A stretch of DNA of 64,000 nt from Apteryx mantelli (taxonomy: Eukaryota > Chordata > Aves > Apterygiformes > Apterygidae). The stretch spans positions 935,001 to 999,000 of the forward strand of contig NC_090013.1 of the NCBI RefSeq assembly GCF_036417845.1. Reading direction: 5' to 3'. The notes below the pieces were generated by a model. It did not search any database. It saw only the letters and a program-made list of their open reading frames with translations, and was not told where the DNA came from. Every line of letters starts with the position of its first letter. Positions within the stretch are counted from its first letter, which is position 1. Made by a program: the position numbers and the translations under genes. Shown piece by piece: positions 32,701-44,454 of this stretch.

Positions 32701-35700
32701 GGGAGCCGCCGGCGAGCGCTCCGGTCCGGCTAGCATGGGGCAACTTGGTGCGGGAGCCTCCGGTGAGCGCTCCGGCCGGAGCGGGGCGACTCAGCGCCTG
32801 CGCAGGGCGACTTGGCGTGGCGGTGGCCCGACTCAGCACGGGAGCGGTCCGTCTCGGTGCCGGGGCAGCTGGCGAGCGCTCTGGTCCGGCTGGTGTGGGG
32901 CGACTTGGTGTGGGGGGCGGCTGGCTAGTGGTCCAGTCCGGCCGGTATGGGGCGACTCAGCACGGGAGTGGGGCGACTCAGCGCCTGCGCAGGGTGACTC
33001 AGCGCTTGTGCAGGGCGACTCGGCGCGGCGGTGGCCCGTCTCGGCGTGGGGGCAGCCGGCGAGTGCTCTGATCCGGCCAGCGAGCGCTCCCATCCAGTTG
33101 GCGTGGGGCGACTCGGCACTTGCGCGGGGCGACTCGGCGCGGCGGTGGCCCGACTCAGCAGTTGCGCGGCCCGACTCAGCATGAGAGCGGTCCGACTCGG
33201 TGCAGGGGTGGCCGGCAAGCGCTCCGGTCCTGCTGGCGCGGAGCGACTGGGCGCGGGAGCGTCCGGCAAGCGCTCCGACCTCCGCGGGGCGACTCGGCGC
33301 CTGCGCGGGGTGACTCGGCGCGGCGGTGGCACAACCTGGCGCAGGAGCGGTCCGTCTTGGCGCGGGGGCGCCCGGCGAGCGCTCCGATCCGGCCTCCGCC
33401 GGCTGGCTGGGTGTGGGAGCCTCCAGCGAGCGCTCCAGCCTCCGTGGGGCGACTCGGCACAGGAGTGGGGCGACTCAGCGCCTCTGTGGGGCGACTCAGC
33501 ATGGCGGTGGCCCGACTTGGCGCTGGAGCGGCCGGCGAGCGCTCCGGTCTGGCTGGCGTGGGGCGACTCAGCATTTGCATGAGGCAACTTGGCACTTGCA
33601 TGGGGCGACTCGGCACGGCGGTGGCCCGACTCAGCAGTTGTGTGGCCCGACTCGGCGCGAGAGCGGTCTGTCTCGGCGCGGGGGGCGAGCGCTCCGATCC
33701 AGCTGCTGCCGGGTGACCGGGCGCGGGAGCCACCGGCGAGCGCTCCGGCACGTGCGCGGGGTGACTCGACGCCTGTGTGGGGTGACTCGGCGCAGGAGCG
33801 GTCCAGCTTGGCGCTCAGGTCTGGCCAGTGCGGGGTGACTCGGCACTAGCACAGGGCGACTCGGCGCTTGCGCGGGGCGACTCGGCATTAGCACAGGGTG
33901 ACTCGAGCGACTCGGCGCTGGTGCAGGGCGACTCAGCGCTGGCGTGGGGCGACTCGGTGCGGCGGTGGCCGGCCTCGGCGTGGGGTGACGCCCGTCTCCG
34001 CTCGTCCCCAGCTCTGCAGCTGCCGCTGGTGCCCGACGGTGGCGGTGGTGGCGGCGGTGGCCGCCCGGCGGCTGTGGCCCCCCCGGATGCCGCCGCCCCC
34101 CCGCCGCCGCCCCCCGCCCGGCCCCGCCACATGCTGGGGCTGCCCCCGCCCCCCTTCCTCATGCACCGCAGCATGGAGAGGTGAGCGCCTGCCCCCGCAC
34201 CCCCCTTGGCTGCAGCCCTGGTGGCTGATTGGCTGGGTTGGGGGGGAACCCTGTGAGCTGATTGGCCGGGGGTCCAGGGGACTGGGGGCTGGGGGTGGGG
34301 GGGAGAGTGTGTGTGCTGATTGGCTGGATATGGGGGAGAGCGTGCATGCTGATTGGCTGGGGGTGGGAGGGGGGACTGTGTGCTGATTGGCTGGGGGGAG
34401 GGGGACTGCATGCTGGTTGGTTGGGGGGGGAGGGGAGACTGTGCATGATGATTGGCCAGATGCAGGGGAGACTGTGTGTGCTGATTGGTCAGGTGTGTGT
34501 GTGTGTGTGTGTGTGTGGGGAGGAGCACCATGTGTACTGATTGGTTGAATGTTCAGGAGCCCACAAGTGCTGATTGGCCAGGCTGGGGGTGGGGGGAGTG
34601 TGGTGTGTTGTTGCTTGGCCCAGTGTGTTTGCGAGCGTGTGTGCTGATTGGCCAGGCAGCTGGGAGCCCCTGATGCTGATTGGCCGGGAGCCTCCATGTG
34701 CTGATTGGCCAGGCAGCCAGGAGCCTCCTGATGTTGATTGGCTGCCAAATTCCCTGTGCTGATTGGCCAGGAGCCTCTGTGTGCTGATTGGCCAGGCAGC
34801 CAGGAGCCCCCTGATGCTGATTGGCCGCCAAACTCCCTGTGCTGATTGGCTGGGCAGCCAGCAGCCCCTGCCCCCCACTCCCCAACATTGCTCCCAGCCG
34901 GCCGAGCCAATCAGGGCTGCCGAGATGGGGGTGGGCGGGGCCTGTCTCTGCCCCGCCCCCCCAATGGAGGGAAACTGAGGCAGGGCCGCTCGCCCCCAGC
35001 ATGGAGATCGACCAGAAGCTGCAGGAGATCATGAAGCAGACGGGCTACCTGACCGTGGGCGGGCAGGTGAGCGCCGGGGGGTCCCCCCACATGTCCCCCC
35101 GCGTGTCCCCCCCCCCCCCGCCGTGTCCCCACGTCCCCCCCTGACGTCCCCCCCCCCGCAGCGCTACCAGGCCGAGATCAACGACCTGGAGAACCTGGGC
35201 GAGATCGGCAGCGGCACCTGCGGGCAGGTCTGGAAGATGCGCTTCCGCAAGAGCGGCCACGTCATCGCCGTCAAGGTGGGCGCCCCGGACGCCGGGGCCC
35301 TTCCCCCCTTCCCCCCCCGCCCCAGATGCCGGGGCCCCTCTCCCGCTGGGGAGTGGGGCAGGGGCTGGGCTCTTCCCCCCCGTTCGTGCCTCAGTTTCCC
35401 CTGTACAGGGGGTGGGTGGGGAGGGTGTCAGGATGCAGCCACCCCCCTCTGCCTCGGTTTCCCCTGGTTTTGGGGGCGGGAGTTGGGTCAGGATGCGGCC
35501 CTGTCCCTGTTGTGTTGTTCCCCCCCCCCCCGTGCCTCAGTTTCCCCCCCACGCAGGGCAGGTCAGGATGTGGCCCCATCCCCTCCCTGTGCCTCGGTTT
35601 CCCTGCTGGCAGGGCAGGATGTGGCCCTGTGCCCCCCCCCCCAAACCCTGTGCCTCGGTTTCCCCCCCCGCCAAGTGGGTCAGGATGCGGCCCCGTCCCC

Positions 35701-38700
35701 TTCCCCGTGCCTCAGTTTCCCCCCACGCTGGGTGGGTCAGGATGCGGCCCCATCCCACCCCCCGTGCCTTGGTTTCCCCCCACGCGAGGACGGATCAGGA
35801 TGCGGCCCCCTGTCCCCCCCCGGCAGCAAATGCGCCGCTCGGGGAACAAGGAGGAGAACAAGCGCATCCTCATGGACCTCGACGTGGTGCTCAAGAGCCA
35901 CGACTGCCCCTACATCGTCCAGTGCTTCGGCACCTTCATCACCAACGTGAGTGCTCCCGCGCCGCCGCCGGATCCGGCCCCCGCTGCCGGCATCCAGCCC
36001 CGGATCCGGCCCCGGCCCCGCTGCCGGCACCCGGCCCTGCCCCACAGCGGCATCCGGCCCCTCAATGTGCCTGGCCCTGCTGCCGGGATCCAGCCCTCGT
36101 CCCCGGATCCGGCCCCACTGCCGGGATCCAGCCCTCGTCCCCGGATCCGGCCCCACTGCCGGGATCCAGCCCTCGTCCCCGGATCCGGCCCCACTGCCGG
36201 GATCCAGCCCTCGTCCCCGGATCCGGCCCCACTGCCGGGATCCAGCCCTCGTCCCCGGATCCGGCCCCGGCCCCACTGCTGGCACCCGGCCCTGCCCCAC
36301 AGCGGCATCCGGCCCCTCAATGTTCCTGGCTCTGCTGCTGGGATCCAGCCCCAGCCCTCGGATCCAGCCCCTGTGCCTGGGTCCGGCCCCCCGATGTCCC
36401 CAGCCCCACTGCCAGGATCCAGCCCTCGTCCCCAGATCCGGCCCCGCTGCCGGGATCCAGCCCTTGTCCCCGAATCCGGCCCTGGCCCCGCTGCCGGGAT
36501 CCGGCCCTCGTCCCCAGATCCAGCCCCGGCCCTGCTGCTGGGATCCAGCCCTCGTCCCTGGATCCGGCCCCGGCCCTGCTGCTGGGATCCAGCCCTCGTC
36601 CCTGGATCCGGCCCCACTGCTGGGATCCAGCCCTCATCCCCGAATCTGGCCCCGGCCCTGCTGCCAGGATCTGGCCCCTGTGCCTGGATCCGGCCCCTCG
36701 CTGCTCCCGAGACTGCTGCAGGGATCCAGCCCCACCGCCAGGATCTGGCCTCTGGGTGCCCCTGGCTCCAGCCCTGGCTTCCCCTCCTGGGTCCCGGCGG
36801 TGCCTGGATCTGCCCCCCAGCACCGCATCCGTCCCCATCCCCGTTCCCCCCACTTCCCTGGCACTGCATCCCCCCCCGGCGCCGGATGCGGCCTGGGGCT
36901 GAGGCCGGCTTGCGCAGACCGACGTCTTCATCGCCATGGAGCTGATGGGCACCTGCGCCGAGAAGCTCAAGAAGCGGATCCAGGGCCCCATCCCCGAGCG
37001 CATCCTGGGCAAGATGACGGTGGCGGTGAGCGGGATCCCGCGGCCGGGGGGTGGGGGGGGTGCCAGGGGATCCCAGGATCCGTCCCTGTGGCACTGGGGG
37101 CTCTCCGGAGGCGGCTGCGGGCTCCTGGGATCCATCTGTGCAAGGCCAGGGGCTCTCTGGAGCCGGCCAGGGGCTCCCAGGATCCATCTGTGCAGCGCTG
37201 GGGGCTCTTGGGATCCATCCATGTGGTGCTGGGGGCTCTCTGGAGCCAGCCGGGGGCTCCCAGGATCTGTCCGTGTGAGGCCAGGGGCTCCCTGGAGCTG
37301 GACGGAGGCCGCCAGGATCGGTCTGTGCAGGGCTGGGGGTTCTCTGGAGCCAACTGGGGGCTCCCGGGATCTGTCTGCATGAGGCTGGGAGCTCTCTGGA
37401 GCCGGCTGCAGCCCCTGGGATCTGGCCGTGCGAGGCTGGGTGCTCCCAGGATCCATCGGTGCAGGGCCAGGGGTTCTCCGGAGCTGGTTAGGGGCTCCCA
37501 GGATCCATCAGATTGGGGCCGGGGGCTCTCAAGCCGATTGGGAGCTTCTGGGATCCATCCGGAGGGGGCTGGGGGCTCCCGGGATCCCTCCACCTGGGTC
37601 TGGGGCTCTCTGGAGCTGGCTGGGGCTCCCAGGATCCGTTGGTGTGGCACTGGGGGCTTCTCGGAGCTGATCAGGGGCTCCCGGAATCCATCAGCACGGT
37701 ACTGGGGGCTCTCCGGAGCCAGCCGGGGGCTCCCGGGATCCATCAGCATGGTGCTGGGGGCTCTCTGGAGGTGGTCAGGGGCTCCTGGGATCTGTTGGTG
37801 TGGCACTAGGGTCTCCCGGGATCCATCGGCATGGCACCGGGGGCTCTCCAGAGCTGGTCAGGGGCTCCCGGGATCCATTTGTGTGGGACCGGGGTCTCCT
37901 GGGCTCCATCGGCATGATGCCGGGGGCTCTCCAGAGCTGACCGGGGGCTCCCGGGATCTCTCCGCACGGTGCCGGGGGCTCCTGGGATCTGTGGGTGCAG
38001 GGCCGGGGGCTCTCAGGATCCCTCCACATGGGGCCAGGGACTCCCGGGTTCCCTCCGCATGGTGCCAGGGGCTCTCCAGAGGTGGGTGGGAGCTCCTGGG
38101 ATCCCTCTGCACGGTGCCAGGGGCTCTCCGGAGCCGGGTGGGAGCTCCCGGGCTCCCTCCGCATGGTGCCAGGGGCTCTCCGGAGGTGGGTGGGAGCCCC
38201 CGGGATCCCTCTGCGTGGTGCCAGGGGCTCTCCAGAGCCAGGTGGGAGCTCCCAGGATCCCTCTGCACGGTGCCAGGGGCTCTCCAGAGCCGGGTGGGAG
38301 CCCCCGGGATCCCTCTGCACGGTGCCAGGGGCTCTCCGGAGCCGGGTGGGAGCCCCCGGGATCCCTCTGCACGGTGCCAGGGGCTCTCCGGAGCCAGGTG
38401 GGAGCTCCCGGGCTCCCTCCGCGCAGTGCCAGGGGCTCTCCGGAGCTGGATGGGAGCTCCCGGGATCCCTCTGTGCGGTGCCAGGGGCTCTCTGGAGCTG
38501 GGTGGGAGCTCCTGGGATCCCTCTGCATGGTGCCAGGGGCTCTCCGGAGCCGGGTGGGAGCTCCCGGGCTCCCTCCGCATGGTGCCAGGGGCTCTCCGGA
38601 GGTGGGTGGGAGCTCCCGGGATCCCTCTGCACGGTGCCAGGGGCTCTCCGGAGGTGGGTGGGAGCCCCCGGGATCCCTCTGCGTGGTACCAGGGGCTCTC

Positions 38701-41340
38701 CGGAGCCAGGTGGGAGCTCCCGGGCTCCCTCCGCGCAGTGCCAGGGGCTCTCCGGAGCTGGATGGGAGCTCCCGGGATCCCTCTGTGCGGTGCCAGGGGC
38801 TCTCTGGAGCTGGGTGGGAGCTCCTGGGATCCCTCTGCGTGGCACCAGGGGCTCTCCGGAGGTGGCCAGGATCTCTCCGGAGGTGGGTGGGAGCTCCCAG
38901 GATCCCTCTTTGTGGTGCCAGGGGCTCTCTGGAGCCGGGTGGGAGCTCCCGGGATCCCTCTGCGCAGTGCCAGGGGCTCTCTGGAGCTGGATGGGAGCTC
39001 CCAGGCTCCATCGGCATGGCACCGGGGACTCTCCGGAGGTGGGTGGGAGCTCTTGGGATCCCTCTGCGTGATGCCAGGGGCTCTCCGGAGGTGGCCGGGA
39101 TCTCTCCGGAGGTGGGTGGGAGCTCCCGGGATCCCTCTGCATGGTGCCAGGGGCTCTCCGGAGGTGGCCGGGATCTCTCCGGAGGTGGGTGGGAGCTCCC
39201 GGGATCCCTCTGCGTGGCACCTGGGGCTCTCCGGAGGTGGCCGGGATCTCTCCGGAGGCGGGTGGGAGCTCCCGGGCTCCGGCGGCTCCGGGGCTCCGGC
39301 GGCGGGGCTCACGGACGCCGCTGCCGCCCCTTGCAGATCGTCAAGGCGCTCTTCTACCTGAAGGAGAAGCACGGGGTGATCCACCGCGACGTGAAGCCCT
39401 CCAACATCCTCCTCGACGAGCGGGGCCAGATCAAGCTCTGCGACTTCGGCATCAGCGGCCGCCTCGTCGACTCCAAGGCCAAGACCCGCAGCGCCGGCTG
39501 CGCCGCCTACATGGCCGTAAGCGTCCCCCCCCCTCCCAAAAACGGCGGGGCGTCCCCCCGTCCGTCCCCCCGCCGGCGTCCCTGCGCCGCCCCGCCGCAA
39601 CCCCCCTCTCCCTGCCGCAGCCCGAGCGCATCGACCCGCCGGATCCCACCAAGCCCGACTACGACATCCGCGCCGACGTCTGGAGCCTGGGCATCTCGCT
39701 GGTGAGGGCGGCCCCGTCCCCCCCCGTCCCCCCCCGCCGCCGCGTGTTCCCTTGCGTGCTGCGGCGTGTTGGGGCGCGCTCGTGCCCTGCGGGCCGCGGC
39801 GTGTTGGGGCGTGCTCGTGCCGTGGCGCGCTTGTGTCCCACGGGCTGAGACGTGTTGGGGCGTGCTCATCCCCGTGTGCTGTGGCGTGCCGGTCCCCATG
39901 TGCCGAAGTGTGTCGTGGCGTGCCGGTCCCCGTGTGCCGAAGCGTGCCGATGTGTGCCCCGGCGTGCCGGTCCTCGTGGGCTCAAGCGTGCCGGCGCGTG
40001 CCGCAGCGTGCCGGTTCCCGTGTGCCATGGCATGCCGGTCCCCGTGTGTTGAAGCGTGCCGTGGCGTGCCGGTCCCCACGCACCGAAGCGCGGCGTGCCC
40101 GTCCCCGCGTGCCGAAGCGTGCCGCGGCGTGCCCGTCCCCGCGTGCCAAAGCGTGCCGCGGCGTGCCCGTCCCCGCGACGTGGCGTGCCTTGGTGTGACG
40201 CAGCACGCCGAGGCGTGTCGATGCGTGGCGTGTCGCGGTGCACCTTGGCACGGCGTGATGGGCCGTGTCGATGCATGACGGGCCGTGTTGATGCGTGGTG
40301 TGCCAAGGCGTGTCGCCACGGGCCGGGACGTGTTGATGCGTGCCGTGGCGTGCCTCGGCGTGTCGGGCCGTGTCGATGCCTGGCGTGTCGAGGCGTGGCG
40401 TGTCGCGGCGTGTCACCGCGTGACGGCGGGTGCCGCGCAGGTGGAGCTGGCCACGGGGCAGTTCCCCTACCAGAACTGCAAGACGGACTTCGAGGTGCTC
40501 ACCAAGGTGCTGCAGGAGGAGCCCCCCCGGCTGCCCCCCGCCATGGGCTTCTCCGCCGACTTCCAGGCCTTCGTCAGGGACTGGTGGGTGACGAGCGGGG
40601 GCGGGGCGGGGCGGGGGGGGCGCCGGGACCCCGCTCACCCCCCCTCTGTCCTCCCCCTACAGCCTCACCAAGGACCACCGCAAGAGACCAAAGTACAACA
40701 AGCTGCTGGTGAGTCTGGGGGGGCGCGGGGACACGCGTGTGCGTGGGGACACGCGTGTGCGGGGCTGGGGGGCTGCACTGCATGACACGTGTGGGGACGC
40801 GTGTGTGCACGGGGCTGGGACACGCGTGTGCATGTGCTGCTGGGAGGCCACCTCCTTGTCCCCGCGTCCTCGTGTCCTGGGGCTGGTGTCCCCACGTCTG
40901 TGCGTCCATGTGTCTGGTGTCCTTACGTCCGTATCCACGTCCCTGTCCGTGTGTCCCTGTCCCCATGTCTATCTGCCCGTGTCCCTGTTCTCGTGTCCTT
41001 GTCCCTGCCTGTTTGTGCCCCAATGTCTACATTCTCGTGTCCATGCCCATGTCCCCGTGTCCAGGTCTCTGCGTCCCCGTGTCCATGCCTATATCCCTGT
41101 GTCTATGCCCACATCCCCATGTCCATGTCCCCGCGTCCCCACGTCCACGCTTGTGCCCCTGTGCCCGTGTCCCCGCCGCTCAGCCCGCTCTTCCCCCGCC
41201 AGGAGCACACCTTCATCAAGCGCTACGAGACGCTGGAGGTGGACGTGGCCTCGTGGTTCAAGGACGTCATGGCCCGCACAGAGTCGCCCCGCACCAGCGG
41301 CGTCCTGGGCCAGCACCACCTCCCCTTCTTCACCAGGTAG
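29719..41340 (+). CDS. MAP2K7: Dual-specificity MAP kinase kinase 7 (MKK7)
   Basis: MKK7 phosphorylates the JNK kinases in the stress response. Eleven coding exons: 29719-29842, 34012-34180, 35000-35066, 35162-35275, 35827-35946, 36918-37025, 39337-39516, 39621-39701, 40441-40583, 40663-40708 and 41203-41340. They sum to 1290 bp, so 429 residues against 419 in human, with no frame break. Order: [20 protein letters not shown] coiled start; JNK-docking motifs RPTLQLPLV and RPRHMLGLP; a Gly- and Pro-rich insert; [13 protein letters not shown] glycine loop; IAVK lysine; [14 protein letters not shown] catalytic loop; CDFGISG; activation loop [38 protein letters not shown]-terminal [20 protein letters not shown]. 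All key kinase residues are present. Introns 1, 4, 5, 6, 8 and 10 carry different minisatellites. TGFBR3L follows downstream in the same orientation, as in human. Confidence 0.97.
29885..30880. repeat. Minisatellite at the start of MAP2K7 intron 1
   Basis: Diverged units of about 55-65 bp with GGGGCAGTTGGGGC, GTATTGAGGGGTATGGGGG and GGGGAAATGGGGG. Confidence 0.85.
30880..31270. repeat. About 60-bp minisatellite in MAP2K7 intron 1
   Basis: Five to six units with ACTGGAGCAAACGGGG, TTTGGGGACAGTCAGGGC and GGGACAGCTGAGAAACA. Confidence 0.85.
31270..32630. other. MAP2K7 intron 1, mixed sequence
   Basis: This part holds a CpG-rich patch (31380-31600), diverged TTTTTCGGGG/TTTGGGGACC repeats (31610-31960), and a pyrimidine-rich, T-run stretch (32100-32340) with TTTCTTTC. 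No coding exon was recognised. Confidence 0.6.
32630..33995. repeat. GCGACTCGGC minisatellite in MAP2K7 intron 1
   Basis: Short GGGGCGACTCGGCGC units are nested in longer blocks. The block with GTGGCCCGACTCAGCAGTTG at about 33144 recurs at about 33623. CpG density is very high. Confidence 0.92.
34220..34920. repeat. GCTGATTGGC (inverted CCAAT) minisatellite, MAP2K7 intron 2
   Basis: About eighteen copies of TGCTGATTGGCTGG or TGCTGATTGGCCAGG in units of about 25-40 bp, with some GGCAGCCAGGAGCC spacers, between exon 2 and exon 3. Confidence 0.9.
35330..35820. repeat. Minisatellite with CCTCAGTTTCCCC in MAP2K7 intron 4
   Basis: Seven or eight units of about 55-65 bp with GTGCCTCAGTTTCCCC or GTGCCTCGGTTTCCCC and GGGTCAGGATGCGGCCCC. 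Confidence 0.88.
35950..36770. repeat. GATCCGGCCCC minisatellite in MAP2K7 intron 5
   Basis: Units with CCCTCGTCCCCGGATCCGG and CCCACTGCCGGGATCCAG. A run of near-identical units of about 37 bp lies at about 36080-36260. Confidence 0.92.
37050..39290. repeat. 52-bp minisatellite in MAP2K7 intron 6
   Basis: About 40 copies of a unit near 52 bp (GGTGCCAGGGGCTCTCC, GGAGCCGGGTGGGAGC, TCCCGGGATCCCTCTGC), more uniform after 38050. Copies 38221-38380 differ at only a few bases. There is no stop codon in several frames, giving false reading frames of over 1000 codons. Confidence 0.95.
39735..40430. repeat. GCGTGCCGGTCCCC minisatellite in MAP2K7 intron 8
   Basis: Short diverged units with GCCGAAGCGTGCCG, GCGTGCCGGTCCCCGTG and, after 40200, GTGTCGATGCGTGGCGTG. 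Confidence 0.88.
40720..41195. repeat. Simple repeats in MAP2K7 intron 10
   Basis: GGGGACACGCGTGTGCG words followed by GTCCCCGTGTCCATG words. Confidence 0.75.
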
Positions 41341-42070
41341 CCCCGCGGCCGCGGCCCGTGGGCCTCCGGCACCCGCGGGCCGTGCTCCCGGGGGCCGTGA
41401 GCCCGTGGTCTCGTGATCCTGGGGGCCACGATCCCATGGTCTCATGGTCCCGTGAGCCTGTGGTCCCCGTGCTCCCATGACCCACGGTCCTGCAGCCCGT
41501 GGCTGGTGGTCCCATGACCCATGGTTCTGCAGCCCATGGCTGGTGGTCCCGTGGACTCGTGGTCCGTGATGCCGTGGTCCCATGGTCCTATGGTCCCATG
41601 GCCCGTGGTCCCATGGTCCATGGTTCTGCAGCCCGTGGCTGGTGGTCCCGTGGACTCGTGGTCCGTGATGCCGTGGTCACATGGTCCTGTGGTCCTGCAG
41701 CCTGTGATCCCATGGCTCATGGTCCTGTGACCCTGTGGCTCATGGTCCTGTGACCCCGTGGTCCATGATCCCGTGGTCCCACGATCCCGTGATCCCATGG
41801 CTCATGGTCCTGTGACCTCATGATCCCATGGTCCACGATCTCGTGATCCCACGGCCCGTGATCCCACGGCTCACAGTCCCGTGACCCGTGATCCCGTGGG
41901 GCCCCGCGGCCGCCTCTCCCGGCGCTCCGGCCCCGCGGCGCCGTGACAGAAAAGGCTTTTGTTATTTTTTGTTTTTCCCCCCGTTTTCCCTTTTTCCCCC
42001 TCTTTTTTTGGGGGGCGTTTTTTGTTTTTTTGGGTTTTCTTTTTTTAAGCCCTTATTTATTGCGCCCGGC
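41341..42070 (+). other. Probable MAP2K7 3' UTR
   Basis: After the TAG, a repeat of GTGGTCCCATGGTCC words (41390-41900) is followed by a U-rich stretch with GTTATTTTTTG and CTTATTTATTG (41945-42061). No plus-strand AATAAA was found, so the 3' end is uncertain. Confidence 0.5.
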
Positions 42071-42189
42071 GCCGTGGCCGTGCCTCGGTTCCCCCCCCCC
42101 CCCCCCATGGGGGCCCTCCCGTGCACGTGTGGCCTCGCTGCCACTGTCACACGCGTGACCTGGCCCCACCGCGGCGACGGGGCAGAGCC

Positions 42190-42955
42190 ACCGGCGAGGG
42201 ACGGCACGGGGACACGGCACAGGGACACGGCAGGGACACAGCACGGGGACATGGTATGGAGATGTGGCACGGGGACGTGGCACGGAGACGTGACGCAGCG
42301 TGGGGACATGGCTCGGAGAATGTGACACAGGGATGTGGCTCGGAGATGTGACACAGGGACGTGGCATGGATATGTGATGCAGCACAGGGATGTGGCATGG
42401 AGATGTGACGTAGGGACACGGCACGGAGATGAGATGTAGGGACATGGCCTGGAGACGTGACACAGGGATGCGGCATGGAGACGTGACATGGGGATGCAGC
42501 GTGGAGATGTGACAGTGCAGGGACACGGCATGGAGATGCGACACGGAGATGCGGCACGGAGATGTGACATGGAGACACGACGTGGGGACACAGCACAAGG
42601 ATGCAGGACGGTGGGGTGACACAGGAGCCCCAGGGAGGGATGGCGAGATGGCACAGGGATGTGACATGGAGGGACGGCACGTGGGGACATGGCACGGGGA
42701 TGTGGCACCGAGGGACGGCGTGGAGATGTGGCACCAAGGGACACGACGTGGAGCGATGACGTGGGGACACGGCACGGAGAGATGGCTCGGAGAGACGCGG
42801 CATGGGGACAGGACACGGCATGGGGTGACACGGAGGGACACGACACGGCTACAGCAGGGCAGGACGCCACAGGGACAGGACACGGAGGGCCACCACGGGG
42901 ACACGGCCCGGAGAAGGTCCCCAGAGCTGCGGGGGGACGAGGACACGCAGTGACA
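42190..42955. repeat. GGGACATGGCACGG minisatellite
   Basis: Many short units with GGAGATGTGACACAGGGA and GGGGACACGGCACGG. Intergenic, downstream of MAP2K7. Confidence 0.9.
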
Positions 42956-43119
42956 ATCAGCGCCAGTCGGCTCTAAGGCTGCGGCGAGTTGGGCCGGGCT
43001 CAGCGGGGTGTGGGGACACGCGGGGATGGCGGCTCCCTCCTGGGCATGGGGACACGTGGGGACATGTGGGGACAGATGGCCGTGGCGGGGGGGTGACAGC
43101 CCCAGTGCGCAGTGACGCT

Positions 43120-43490
43120 GCTGCCCGGCCATGTCCTCGCTGTCCCTGTCCCCATCCCAGCCCTGTCCTGTCCCCATTGTGTCCCCATTTCTGTCCTTGT
43201 CATGTCCTTGCCCCTGTCCCCATCAGGTCCCTGTCCTGTCCCCATTATGTCCCCATCCCTGTCCTTGTCATGTCCCTGTCCCCAATGTGTCCCCATCCAT
43301 CCCTGTCCCCATCCCTGTCATGTCCCTGTCCCCCTTGTGTCCCTGTCCTTGTCATGTCCTTGTCCCCAGTGTGTCCCCATCCCTCTCCCCTTCCCATCCC
43401 TGTCCTGTCCCCATTGTGTTCCTATCTCTGTCCTTGTCATGTCCCTGTCCCCATCGCGTCCCCGCTGTGTCCCCGTCCCCTCCCGGCTGG
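43120..43490. repeat. CCCTGTCCCCA minisatellite
   Basis: Units with CCCCATTGTGTCCCCATCCC and TGTCCTTGTCATGTCC. Confidence 0.85.
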
Positions 43491-43560
43491 GGCTGTGCGT
43501 CCTGGGGCCGGGTGGTGGCGGTGGCCCCGCGGCCACGGCCTGCCCCGGCGCCGCGGCGGT

Positions 43561-43607
43561 TAATTATTATTATTATTATTGTTATTATTATTATTATTAT
43601 TATTATA
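43561..43607. repeat. (TTA)n microsatellite
   Basis: About fifteen TTA units with one GTTATT interruption. It is one of the few AT-rich tracts in the window. Confidence 0.95.
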
Positions 43608-43689
43608 AATCCGCATGTCGAAACCGAAGGGGGAACCCGCAGCGCGGCGTCGGCCTGGAGGCGGCCACCGACGGGGCCGGGCCACCCCG

Positions 43690-44170
43690 GGGGGACGTGG
43701 GGACACGGAGGGGACGTGGAGACGTGGGGGATGTGGGGACACAGGAGGACATTTGGGACATGAGGCTGTGGGGGACCTGGGACATGGGGGCCACAGGGGG
43801 AACGGAGACATGGGAGGACGTTGGCGGCATACAGGGACATGGGGGGACATTGGGGACATGGGGACACGGAGGGGATGGGGTATGGGAGGACACGGGACAC
43901 ACGAGGGACATGGGGCTATCAGGGCCATAGAAGACACATGGGGGGACATTGGGGACATGGGGACATGGAGGGGATGGGGTATGGGAGGACACGGGACACA
44001 CAAGGGACATGGGGCTATCAGGGCCATAGAAGACACATGGGGGGACATTGGGGACATGGAGCCATACAGGGGCGTGGGACGGGGACACGGGGGGACATGG
44101 GAAGGACATGGGGGCATACAGGGACACGAGGACACAGGGACATGGGGGACATATGGGGACAGGGGATGAC
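43690..44170. repeat. 99-bp direct repeat within GGACATGGGG satellite
   Basis: A 99-bp unit with GGGGTATGGGAGGACACGGG and GGGGCTATCAGGGCCATAG is present at least twice (from about 43849 and 43948) with very few differences. It is flanked by shorter GGACATGGGG repeats. Confidence 0.9.
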
Positions 44171-44454
44171 ACGCCACCACTCCGTGCCCCTTGGAGGGTG
44201 ACGGGACGTGGCCCGGAGCGTGTTAGTGCGTGTACACACGAGTGCGCACACGCGTGTCGCAGGCGGGGGCGGCTGCCCGGACGCCTGGGCCCCGTCCCCA
44301 GGGTGACGGCTCCGGGAGCCCAAGGTCGGGCGGCGTCACCGGGGCGACGCGGCCTTGGGGCGCCCGGACGCCTGGGTCCCCTCCCTGCGCGGGGGCGGCC
44401 CCAGGGGCCGAGGCCACCGCAGGGGCCCAGATGCTGCTGCCGCTGCTGGGGTGA

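Noticed and set aside
35951-39705. Plus-strand open frame of over 1100 codons across MAP2K7 introns
   Set aside because: It runs through the intron 5 and intron 6 minisatellites and overlaps true MAP2K7 exons in another frame.
44430-44452. Alternative TGFBR3L first exon starting MLLPLL
   Set aside because: A donor-like GGTGAGG follows, but joining to the next acceptor gives no sensible signal peptide, whereas the ATG at 44702 does.
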